Part shown: piece after piece, positions 10,887-21,743 of the stretch
Position numbering within the stretch: the first letter of the stretch is position 1
Layout of the letters: every line of letters starts with the position of its first letter
NCBI GenBank assembly: GCA_013368315.1
Contig: JAACJM010000119.1
Location: forward strand, 1-64,000
DNA: 64,000 bases
Origin: Tetrapyrgos nigripes
Taxonomy: Eukaryota; Basidiomycota; Agaricomycetes; Agaricales; Campanellaceae
Direction: 5' to 3'
Notes under the pieces: model-generated
What the model saw: only the letters and a program-made list of their open reading frames with translations
Databases searched by the model: none
Told to the model about the DNA's origin: nothing
Made by a program: the position numbers and the translations under genes

Positions 10887-11905
10887 ACGTGTCAAAAACT
10901 CTTGTAACTCATAACCGTCTTGAAGACTTTGTGGGAGTCCGAAAACCTTCCTATTATGGTATCCTACAAACCAGTACAAATTATGGACCGCATGTTGGCT
11001 GCAGGGTTTCCATTTTTGAAAACTCAAGGAGACGATTGCTACCCATACATTACGGTCCTCTCCAATTGGAAATCGAGGGATGGAAGCAGGCAATTGGGAC
11101 TATACATGCTCAAACTGGTCAGAGTGGTTGATAAGTTACGTCATTTGCACTTGATCATTCGAGTACTTCACTGTGACGAGTTCTTCTTTTTTTTTTGGCT
11201 CTTTATTTAACGACCAGCAGGCCAGACTAAGGGCCAAGGCATTGGGGCAGGCGGCCCCGGTAGAGTAACTACAATAAGTATAGTACTGAGTATTCTAAGT
11301 ATAGTACCGGTCCCGGGACAGGCTGTCCTCATCCACACGTTGGTTTGACTGGGTTGTTTACCGAACTGTAAGGTAGAGCCTAGTTGTCCTGTCCGGCATT
11401 GTGTGACCCTGCCGAACACTTCGCGGTTCAGGCCGTACTTCGTCTCTTTCATTAGCTGCGTGGGTTTGAGAGATGGCGGGATTCGGTTGGCAGGGAGGTA
11501 GTGGCTCGCGATCGAGCGGTTTTCCCACTTCCGTCTCCACTGCTTCTCTTTTCGATCCCTGTTTCGTCGGATAGGTTGCGGTGCGTCATTTGTCTCTGTA
11601 GCCGAAAACCAATAAACAAAAAGTCAAACAATGAAGAAAAAAAAGGCAGTCCTGGTACTCAGATTCCCGTTGCGCAGATATCCAAGGCAAGGTCTCCTCT
11701 TCATGAGTAATTTGGCCAGCAAAGCTCACTCGTCCTTAGATTCCCATTGCGTGGGTGTCCCAAGTTGAGTTTGCTGTGCTCTGCCATGGCTTTGAATATC
11801 GCTGAGAGAAATAGAAATGACGCACGGAAAGTGGCTGCATGGCAATGGCACCAGAGCAAGGGTAGGCATGGACGATACTGTCAGCAGTCGCGTTACGACG
11901 TTGTT
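10887..11905. other. Gene-poor stretch with a reversed oligo(A) tract
   Basis: A T10 tract at 11187-11196 followed by ctctttattt reads on the minus strand as an AATAAA-like signal and a poly(A) end, so 11197 to about 11640 may be the 3' end of a leftward retroposed sequence. Nothing in it is recognisably coding. Short direct repeats of gattcccgttgcg / gattcccattgcg occur at about 11661 and 11739. Confidence 0.35.
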
Positions 11906-12793
11906 TTAAGGTTTCCAGAGTACTAAACAACAAAATGTCAGAATAAAATAAATGATAGACTGAGAAATAAAGACGTACAGGACTTTGAGTACAGTAACGG
12001 CACTAGAGGTAGAGTAGACGCTGACGATACCGTCAGGCAAGTCACGCAGTGTTGTTTTGACGTTAGTTTCTTCGTACGTGACTTCGTGTTCCAATCCATC
12101 TCTCGTCGTTGACGATATTGCAGGCATCCTTGGCCAAACCGTTGCGCGTTCGTTCCCAGCGATGCCAGTGTGACTAGGGACCCATGAGATTTCGAGACAC
12201 AGGACCAGCGAATAAGATAAGAGTCGCCAAAAGTCTTGAAATTGCCGAGAGAAAAACGACGTACCTAGTTGGATTGCAGTAAACTCCTGCCGTGGCCGGT
12301 GTAGGTAGCAGAAGATCCACGACTTTTCGTCATGGGGGTCAGCAAAGCTAACCGTTCCATAGATGATACAGAGAACACCAGCGTCCAGTCCCGTAGAGGC
12401 AAGCATATCAATAATCATCCAGAAAGGAAACCGAAAAGATGTACCAAAATGTGCACAGTTGACGCCCTCAATCTCGCCAAAGTCAAGTTCAAATTGCAAA
12501 AAGTCCAGAATACGATCTGTAAAACGAAAGAGCGAGTTGTGTGGCCAACCAAGTTGGCTTAAAGACACAGGACCAAGCCTGTGTCGAGTGCTGGCTGAGC
12601 CAGGACTCACGCAGCGAAGAAGATGCATATGGTGGTAGTAGGAAGGAGAGCAACCCACCGCGTCAATAATTCCATGGTCACATCATTGGCGCTTATTAAT
12701 ATTATCACCCCTTTTTCTCATATCGTCAAGTCCTGGCTCGGTCCAGCGCTTAGCACCAGCTAGGTCCGGTGCTTCTACTACTGACTTGGTCGG
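11906..12793 (-). repeat. Inverted single-unit copy of the exon array fused to an RNase H-like fragment
   Basis: Read leftwards from 12793 it has the same leader (ending cttggtcgg in the plus text), the GTGAGT...TTACAG block, and blocks A and B with small indels. The third block follows B almost directly, with a GTACGT but no full intron. Block C then runs without a break into sequence encoding EISWVPSHTGIAGNERA, the motif found near the last catalytic Asp of LINE-type RNase H domains. The open frame continues to 11906. This is direct evidence that at least one array copy recombined with a non-LTR retroelement fragment. Confidence 0.7.
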
Positions 12794-12841
12794 TATATAT
12801 CATATCATTAGTCCCCAATCCCTCCGGTTAGCCTGGCACTT

Positions 12842-15800
12842 ATGTCGGAAATCCTACGACAGATACTTCTGTGGGAGAACGAAGTTTCCTTTTATCGCAA
12901 CTTCTGGGTACCCTGCGGTCCACTTGTCTTTCTGAATACTCCAACACTCCCCTATGCTTATTCTGAAGAGGAAGAAGAAGCACCATCCCTTAACCAAGGC
13001 CGTCTTGCCCTGTCCTCCACCGGTAGTACTGCAGATCAAGCCGCACTCTCTGGCAATCGAACGTTTCTTAATGTTCAGAGGGCACTGCATGATATCCTTT
13101 CTGACCTGCATGTTCTATGCGAAGGGTTGGGATCTGACCAGGAAAGTCTAGCTAGGGACAGGCTGGAAACGACTATTTCCATGGAGTTGGTCCGGATGCA
13201 CCAACAGAAATGTTTGCAGTGGGATCAACAAATCATGGATTCTTCGATGTTCAACGGCATTCCTACTGTTTTCACCGGTTAGTCTTCCTTTCTCATTTTT
13301 CTCGGGTGTTCTGACTTTTTACGTAGATCGTTACTTTCATTCCAAGGCTCCCAAGCATCCAGCTATCAGAGCAGCGACCCTTAGCGTCCTCATTCAGCAG
13401 AGCCTCTTTGGATCCACTCGAAGAGCAGCTGCTGTCCAAATTCAGTCTCTCAAAGACACTCTCATAGCCGTTGGCGTCCCCGATACTCTCATCAACGACA
13501 TTCCAGACGACCCTCGGACCATCCAAAAATGGTACGACGTTGATCCAGTCTTGACGACCTATCTCAGTTGCCCCATGTGTTTCAATTTACACGACATGGA
13601 TCCAGATATTCGTCGCTGCTCTGCCTGTGAAGCAGAGCTTTGGAAAACATCCACGCTCAACGGAAAGGAGTTAACGTTGCCGACTCCTATCCGAAAGTAT
13701 GAGCACCAGAGAATGGAGCACTGGCTGGGCCGATTACTCTCTAGGAAGGGGATTGAGGACATCATTGATGCGTATCGACTGGATTACGAGAGAAAGCCGT
13801 GGTCAACCCAAGGACAGTCTATTGACGATATCATGGAGTCTATCATTGTCCACAAGCTTAAAGCTGTAGACGGCAAGCGATTCTTCGACTCTCCCGAGGG
13901 CGAGGGACGTTACATATTCGGTTTTGCAGCCGATGGCTTTGATCCCTTCCATATGAAGGTAGCTCATCAGTCTGCCCATGCTACTGGCCTTTGGATGGTC
14001 CTCTATAATTTCCCACCTCACCTGCGATATTTGCCGGAAAACATGTATCTGGTGGGCGTTATACCTGGCCCCAGGACACCGTCGGTTATTCGCGGACAAT
14101 TCGGCCCTACTCTCAAATTGGTGGTGGATGATGTGACCAAATTTGAAGGTGGGGTCAGATTTTCTCGCACGTACAAATATCGTCGGGGACGGGTTTGCAA
14201 GACCGCTTGCGTCATTGTTCTGGCAGATGCGTTAGCTTTGCGAGAGATTGGTGGCTTTCCTTCCGCAACTTCTCAGTTTCCATGCACCACTTGCCTGCTT
14301 CCTCTGCAAGATCTGCGAAATCTCGACAGAGAGCACTGGCCACGCAGGGAATTACTCCCGCATCTTGAGAAGGCTGTGGATTGGAAAAATGCCAGAACCC
14401 CTGCGGAACAGGACAGATTGTTCGAGGCTAATAAGATCAGATGGTCGGAACTCAACAGGCTCACCAATTTCAACATAGTTCTATCATCCCCAGCGGAATA
14501 TTACCATTTATTCTTTTTAAATGCACTACAGGTCCATTGTCGGGAGACTTGGGGTATTGACCTTGCCAATGATGGAGGGGATGGAACTCCAGCCACTGAC
14601 ATGATCGTCGACGACTCTGAACCAGAAGGCGACGACACTGTACAATACAAGACACGTCAAAAAGACAATCTTCTAGAAGACGTCGTTCACCATCTTGTTA
14701 ATGTCTGCAGCTCTACCTTTCCTCACATCAGCTCCAACGCTCGACAGTATTTGACCGATTGGACCCACACTCCACAGGACAGACCCCTTCCCAGTCCATC
14801 TGCAGGACCGGTTCCGCCGGTTCCGCCAGGAGGGCATGAAAGGAGACGGCCTCCAAATCTTTCTCTCGACCCTCGGCCCGAACTAAACATCACGGACAAA
14901 CACCAATATCTGAAGTGCATCAAAGCGCTGTATCGTTACGTTCATATGCCTGGCAGTCTGACCCCGGAGGATATCTCAACCCGTGGTAGTCTTCTTGTGT
15001 TGCGTCTGTTACTCAAAGACTGCGGTCTTCCTGATGACAAACGGCTCAAAATCGAGTGTGTGGCTCTGCTGATAACATGGGTAAGTCCATTTCACCTCTT
15101 CCACCAGACTGTAGTCTTAACGTTCTTGTAGGTTGATGATCATTTTCCCCCAATACCACCTGAATTTTCGAGGCCATCAGTCCGTGGAAATGCGGTTTTG
15201 GGGTCTGATGTAATGTCCCAGGTGCACGCCGACATGAAGAAAACTCTCCTGCCATCATGGATCAGCCCTGCTCCGGGAGATTGGGGATCTTCTCGCCGCG
15301 GCAAGCTCTCTGCAGATGAATGGCGAGTCATTGGGATTGTTCATCTTCCCGCAACCCTCATCCATCTATGGGGAGTCAACGCTAGCTCCAGAAAATTGGA
15401 AATGTTAGAGAACTTCATGTGTCTCATAGCAGCTATACGGCTAGCAGGGTTGCGGTCAGTGAAGTTGGAGCATATCCGACTGTATGAGACTAATGTGAAG
15501 ATGTACCTGACAACTCTACAAAGTCTTTATGGTTCAGCAGAGGTTAGTGTCTACAAACCGCACCATCATGTCATGGTACACCAATGCGAGGTGATGTATT
15601 GGTTTGGCCCTGTACATGCTCGAAATACTAGCTGGGTGGAGCGGTACATATATACAATGCAGGAGCAGAACTTGAACAACAAGTTCGGTAAGTTACAGCT
15701 TCAATCTCCTTCTTCAATTTATGACATTGGAAACTAGGTCAGTTAGAAGGAACTATGATGCGCTCTTGTTCAAGGACCGCCAACTTGCATGCACTCCTGA

Positions 15801-16505
15801 AAGAGGATTCTGCATCTCGGCAAGTTCTGGTTCGCACAATCGAGAAGCTCGAGAAATTGCAGAAGGAAGATTCTAGAGGCACTCGAACAGCTAATCTAAT
15901 TGACCCTGACAATACTGGGGTATCTGAAAAAGCCCAGCCCGATCTTCTGCCTGACGTCCACCTTCAAAGGATAGCTCATGTTCTGGACAATGTTTATGGT
16001 TGTAATCTCTACTCCCAGAATTGGAACGCACTCCGTAGAGCTGTTGGCAGGGTGAAAAATGTTTCACTGAGAGGTGTTCGCTTTTCCACAAACTTGGCAC
16101 ATCCAGGAAATAGCCGTGTCTTGTGTCGGAAGCTACACTCACCGGAAGAAGTAGTTTGTAGGATTGAAAGCATCTTTACATATAGTCATTTCACTCCGAA
16201 TGGTATCCAAACCGAATGTTTACTCTTTGAAGTGCAGCCTTACTTGCCATTATCAAACGACAAAGCTCCAGCTTATCACCCTCTGGATCAAATGTACAAG
16301 AAGTTTGGGTATACTTTGGTTGGCGACGCTAGTCCAGTTCGAGAAAGTTCCTTTGTCATAACTGGCGAGAATATTTGTTCTCACTGGGCTGAAGTGACTC
16401 TGGAAGCGGGTGTCCATGTTGTAATCCCCTTAAGTGAGGTAAGTACAGGCTTAAACTTGTACATTGTCTATAACTCATCTGTGAGGTCTGTAGCTTCGCC
16501 CCTGA
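12842..16505 (+). CDS. Plavaka-type (CMC superfamily) transposase, apparently intact (1152 aa)
   Basis: Exons 12842-13277, 13327-15080, 15132-15687, 15738-16438 and 16494-16505 total 3459 nt, all phases agreeing and without internal stops. The protein has a two-cysteine-pair zinc-like element early (CPMCFNLHDMDPDIRRCSAC), then the Tnp2-like core with LPENMYLVGVIPGP, a CxxC pair (FPCTTCLLP), an HCRETWGIDL block, and the KPHHHVMVH...GPVHARNTSWVERYI region. The C-terminal LEGTMMRSCSRTANL is typical of Plavaka transposases. It would cut and paste DNA elements with short terminal inverted repeats and, in CMC elements, 3-bp target duplications. Candidate terminal repeats of this element were not identified, because its left side abuts the inverted array copy 48 bp from the ATG. 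Confidence 0.85.
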
Positions 16506-17617
16506 GAAAGTGAGCTGGAAGCATATTTTTGATTTTGATTTTGATTGTTTGGATGGCCAAAGGACAAATTTACAGTACTGGGGTACTTTTGTCGTCAGTT
16601 GTATTTTTCATAGTTGACATAAGGCTCCAACCGTACTATCTATTTACTGTGTATATACGGTTATACTGTATACAGAATCGTATATGTATAGGCCCGCACC
16701 GAGCTTTTTATACATACAGTGGTTATACAGTTTATACGGTTTAAACAGTTCGTGACCTCCTCTTGGGAGCTGAAGCGTTGAGAACGGGATTCTGCCACCG
16801 ACTTCTATTATACATCCTTACCCAAATTTGGGCTTCCGAATGACAGGATCCTGATTAAAAAAATCAATGACCTGTGAGGCTCTAACGGCGAGGACTTCAG
16901 AGACATCCCTCTTCCTTCCTTGCCCACCTTCTCCAGGATGGAAAAGGCTCGTGCAGAACGAACAGTGCGCCTTTTGAAAACCCTGGTAGCCAAATTGCCG
17001 CTCTCTATATATTCCTCTCGCAACACCAGACGACCGAATCTCCGAGGTCTTCAAAAATGTACCAGAACCCGATGATCCCGAAGAACGATGGCCCGTCTTC
17101 AATCGCTGAATAGACCTACTCTTTGGCAACGATGTCCGTGATCCAACTACCAATAGACTCTTGCATATTCGACGGGGTGCATTCGGTATGGATCTAGTCG
17201 TGGAATATCTTGCAAAGTCTGCGGACGCCGGCTATTCGCGAAGCTCTTCTCAGCACGGTTTGAATCAAAGGCGGGCTATTGGACATCAATCCCCCCTCCG
17301 TTATCCGTAGAAAACACGGCTCGACCACCGAGCACGTATAGTAAACAGTTTTATACAGACGTATCCGCATAAATAATTGATTTGCCCTATACATCAGTAC
17401 GGTTAGAGCTTTAAGTTGACATGTATACCATCTCCTTACACGAACAAGTATTTTTAATGTTTCGAGAACACATTTACAATTTCATTTCGAGTACAAGATA
17501 CATCTCAAGTCATCACGACATACAAAACGTTTGACGAGCCAAAGACAGTCCAGTCAACACATCTGTTCCAGGGGTCCCCGTCCATTGACTTGATTGGCCT
17601 TCTGCAACTTTCCCCTT
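16506..17617. other. A+T-rich 3' flank with short palindromic repeats
   Basis: Between 16640 and 16745, and again near 17330-17400, variants of ttatacagt, tatacggtt and tgtata recur in both orientations. This is the kind of subterminal repeat expected near the end of a CMC element. No clean terminal inverted repeat could be matched upstream of 12842. A 111-codon minus frame at 16818-17153 is protein-like in places but unrecognised. Confidence 0.4.
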
Positions 17618-19108
17618 TCACTTCCTCGGGCACTTCCTGAATCTTTCCCTATTCCTTGCTTTCTGGCGCTCACTATTCTTCTTCTTCTCTTTGACGAAAG
17701 CCCGGCCGTTTTCGAAGCACTGCTGATTTCCAAACCAAGCTCGGTGGATAATGCGGATCCGTTCTTTCCTCGCAAGATACTGGTTGCAGTTCTGACCTGA
17801 GGGATAAGAGCAAGTATTTCAGCAACAAACGGAGGAAGAAAGACCAAGACGCTCACAAATCAGAATTTTATCAAGTTTGTGCAGCCCATAAAAGGTGTAA
17901 AGCTTTTCCACAAGGCAACGCTTGTTCACACAATCTTCAGCAAATCATCGGGCGACAATTAGGCACAATAACTTACCCTATGCCATATTGTCTTCATACA
18001 ATCACAAATGGAGAAGTAGACAACGTGCTTCTTGTCAGCTTTGCCACAACCAGCACATGTAGAGTCGTCAATCCATTTGAAGGGGGACTAGTCCGTACAT
18101 TATAATCAGACAATGCAGATGGGCAAGACACTTACATCGGTGTGACGGCCGGACTCTTTAGCATTCTCTCTGATAATATGAAACATGCGGCGAGTCTCTT
18201 CTAGACCGAGTACATTAGCAACTATCTGTAGAATCAGAAAATGAGCGATAGGGGCTGAGGATGGTGAGCCATGGCATCCCACCTGGAAATGATCAGACTT
18301 CCTCGGAAGATTGAAGTCTTTTGGGTGGAGATGGAGATGGGTAGGGTCGGCTGGTTTATCTGAGTCCCGAATTGGCACCATAAAAACTGGAACAAGGGGA
18401 TGTGTGCGAGCGACGACATCTTCAGCGGGAACGATTTTTGCGAGATCTAGTGGTAAATTAACGACTCTGTTGTCCTGGGGCAGAACACATAAATACGGAA
18501 CGACAGCACTGAGTAACTGCTACTTACCCAGTGTGAGGACGAAAAAATCTCAAAAGGACCTTTGAAAACCGGCTCGTCATAGTCACTTTCATCTTCATCG
18601 TCGTCTTCTTCATCATCGTCTTTGTCACCGCCGCCGCCATCTCCATTTCCGACTGGATCATCTCGGTGTGCCTCCTTACCATTATGGGAAAGGCCTTCCT
18701 GTTGTTCTTGCTCTTCCTCGTAAATATCCTTGATGTCCTGGATCCATTCCTGGACAGAATCTTTCTTCTGACACACACCACCTGTCTCCAGCAAAGTATC
18801 GAGAGGTTGTCGGGTTTCATACCAGTTTTGACCATCCCAGACCTCAATGGTCCTGGTAGATGTCATGCGGGCGAACTTCGGGTTCTGTTTGCCGACTTTT
18901 TTAGGTGTTTCGTGGAGGAAGCGGGTGGGGAGCAAGAACGCAGAATGTGTCGATGAATTAGAACCTGTGGAAGAACAGGAGGGAGTAGGAGATTGAGATC
19001 TGAGTCGTTTGGAAGGGACAAACGGGGAAGGAGAAGCGAAGGTCTAAAGCAAAGCTGTATGTCAAGAATACTCAGCATATATCACAACTAGATAGCGCTC
19101 ACCTGCAT
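17618..19108 (-). CDS. MYND-like zinc-finger protein, seven exons (385 aa)
   Basis: Exons 19108-19103 (ATG CAG only), 19043-18528, 18474-18283, 18225-18136, 18087-17977, 17920-17857 and 17796-17618 sum to 1158 nt with consistent phases. The N-terminal half is Ser/Pro-rich. It then has TIEVWDGQNWYETRQPLDTL and an acidic Asp/Glu stretch of about 30 residues. The exon at 18087 encodes CAGCGKADKKHVVYFSICDC, followed by WHRRC from the next exon, which gives a CxxC...CxC...HxxC spacing like a MYND finger. A further QNCNQYLARKER element and a very basic C-terminus follow. The zinc-finger assignment rests on cysteine spacing alone. The two-codon first exon makes the start less certain. The ATG is 48 bp from the left end of array 2. 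Confidence 0.65.
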
Positions 19109-19155
19109 GATGATCAAGCACTATACTATTGTTGAGCAGGGATTGAAGGAATTCA

Positions 19156-21217
19156 CCGACCAAGTCAGTAGTGGAAGCACCGAAACCTAGTCAGTGCTAA
19201 GTGCTGGACCGAGCCAGGACTTGACGATATGAGGAAGAGAGGTGATAATAAAGAATAATTAATAAGCGCCGATGGGGATGTGACCCTCATGTGACCGTCC
19301 ATCGAATTATTATTAATATAATTGACGAGTCGTTCTCCGCCTCTACCACCAATTCATCTTCTTCGCTGCGTGAGTCCTGGCTTGGCCAGCACTCGACACA
19401 GGCTTGGTCCTGTGTCTTTAAGCCAACTTGGTTGGCCATACAACTCCCTTCGTTTTCGTTTTACAGATCTCGTTCTGGACTTTTTGCAATCTGAAGACTT
19501 TGGCGAGATTGAGGGCGTCAACTGTACGTTCTTTTGGCACGTCTTTTCGGCTCTTTTCTGGATGATTATTGATGTGTTTGCCTGCAGGCTATGGACTATG
19601 GGACTTGACGCTGGTGTTTACTGGTATGATCTATGGAACGGTTAGCTTTGCTGACCCCCATGACGAAAAGTCGTGGATCTTCTGTACGGTCTGCTATCTA
19701 CACCGGCCAAGACAGGAGGTCACTGCAATCCACCTAGGTATGTCGTTTGCAGCATTATCCTGCTAAGTACTTTCACTGAAGTCTTGCAGGTTTCTCTCGG
19801 GAATTTCAAGACTTCTGGCGACTCTTATCTTATTCTTTGCGTGAGTCATGGCTTGGCCAGGACTCGACAGGCTTGGTCCTGTGTCTTTAGCCAACTTGGT
19901 TGGCCACATAACGCCCTTCGTTTTCATTTTACAGATCGCGTTCTGAACTTTTTGCAATCTGAAGACTTTGGCGAGACTGAGGGCATCAACTGTGTACGTT
20001 CTTTTGGCACGTCTTTTCGGCTTCTTTTCTGGATGATTATTGATGTGCTTTCAGGTTACGGACTACGGGACTTGACGCTGGTGTTTGCTGCTATGATCTA
20101 TGGAACGGTTAGCTTTGCTGACCCCCATGACGAAAAGTCGTGGATCTTCTGTACGATCTGCTACCTACACCGGCCAAGGCAGGAGGTCACTGCAATCCAC
20201 CCAGGTATGTCGTTTGCAGCATTATCTTGCTAATTACTTTCACTGAAGTCTTGCAGGTTTCTCTCGGGAATTTCAAGACTCTTATCTTATTCGCTGCGTG
20301 AGTCATGGCTTGGCCAGGACTCGACAGGCTTGGTCCTGTGTCTTGAAGCCAACTTGGTTGGCCACACAACTCCTTTTTCGTTTTACAGATCGCGTTCTGG
20401 ACTTTTTGCCATCAGAAGACTCTGGCGAGATTGAGGTCGTCAATTCTGTGTACATTTTTTGTACGTCTTTTTCGACTTCATTTCTGGATGATTATTGATA
20501 TGCTTCCCTGAAGGTTACGGACTACTGGACTGGACGGTGGTGTTTACCGGTATGGTCTATGGAACGGTTAGCTTTGCTGACCCCCATGACGAAAAGTCGT
20601 GGATCTTCCATACGGTACCTACATCGACCAAGAACGGAGTTTACTACAAACCAACTAGGTATGTCATCTGCAGCATTTTCTTGCTAAGTACTGACACTCA
20701 AGTCTTACAGGTTTCTGTTGGCAATATCAAGACTTTTGGTGACTTTTGTTTTATTCGCTGCGTGAGTCCTGGCTTGGCCAGCACTCGACACAGGCTTGGC
20801 CCTGTGTCTTTAGCCAACTTAGTTGGCCATACAACTCCCTTGCCTTCATTTTACAGATCTCGTTCTGGACTTTTTGCAATCTGAAGACTGGCGAGATTGA
20901 GGGCGTCAACTCTGTGTACATTTTTTGTACGTCTTTTTCGGCTTCATTTCTGGATGATTATTGATTATTGATATGCTTCCCTGAAGGTCACGGACTACGG
21001 GACTCGGTGGTATTTACTGGTCTGACCTATGGATTGGTTAGCTTTGCTGACCCCCATGACGAAAAGTCGTGGATCTTCCGTACGGTCTGCTACCTACACC
21101 GGCCAAGAAACGAGTTTGCTGCAACCCAACTAGGTATGTCATTTGCAGCATTTTCTTACTAAGTACCGTCATTCAAGTCTTACAGGTTTGTCTCGGCAAT
21201 TTCAAGACTTTTGGCGG
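19156..21217 (+). repeat. Tandem exon array 2 (four units, 86-residue repeat)
   Basis: The leader is nearly identical to that at 299. Exon-like blocks: A 19467-19523, 19935-19991, 20389-20447, 20857-20913; B 19588-19737, 20055-20204, 20514-20658, 20987-21133; C 19790-19840, 20257-20297, 20711-20761, 21186 onward. The unit period is 468, 454 and 468 bp. Unit 1 and blocks A and B of unit 2 keep the exact lengths 57, 150 and 51 and stay open across all phase-1 junctions. Later units carry a 10-bp deletion in C2 and small indels. The last C block runs directly into unique sequence upstream of the RdRP remnant (FQDFWRAIRRMAW before a GTAAGT), so the array may have been, or may be, part of a chimeric transcript. 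Confidence 0.85.
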
Positions 21218-21323
21218 GCCATTAGGAGAATGGCGTGGTAAGTGGGCAATGCTTCAGCTCTGGGATACGATCAGTAAGATTGGCCGTGTTTCTGGCACAC
21301 GATTGGCGATGTTGGTTCCTTCA

Positions 21324-21482
21324 CACTGCGGGCATAATACCTTCTTCTCACTGCGTAAATTGATAGTAAATCCTTAGTAAATTGTGAACAGCCAATCAGA
21401 TTCCAGGAAACCAATTTCCTATCGATTTCCTAAGCTGACTAATCGATTTACTAGGTCAGTAAATCGTATTATGCCCGCAGTG
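21324..21482. mobile_element. 159-bp MITE with 17-bp perfect terminal inverted repeats
   Basis: The ends cactgcgggcataatac (21324-21340) and its exact reverse complement (21466-21482) are flanked by TCA on both sides (21321-21323 and 21483-21485), a 3-bp target duplication. Inner sequence also folds back (gtaaatcc... and ...gatttac). Removing the element and one TCA rejoins an open frame (MLVPSASRALGF), so it landed in an exon-like stretch. A CACTG terminus with a 3-bp duplication suits CMC/Plavaka or Harbinger mobilisation; the class is inference. Confidence 0.85.
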
Positions 21483-21743
21483 TCAGCTAGTCGGGCTCTT
21501 GGGTTCTCGGGCAGGGAACGGGCAAGAGTTGAAGCGGGAATAGTAGCAGATGAGGAGACTTCCGGCTCAGCTAGCACGACTGCTGTCGGTAATGTTTCAG
21601 AGTTGGTGGGTGAGAGCAATGATGAGAATCTTTCATATGGCAGTAATCCGGGCTATACTGGGCGAGATTCGATTAGTGGTGGTAAGTTTTTGCTTTCTTG
21701 CTGATATCCAAGTCTTTGAACGACATTTCATCCACTCGAAAAG

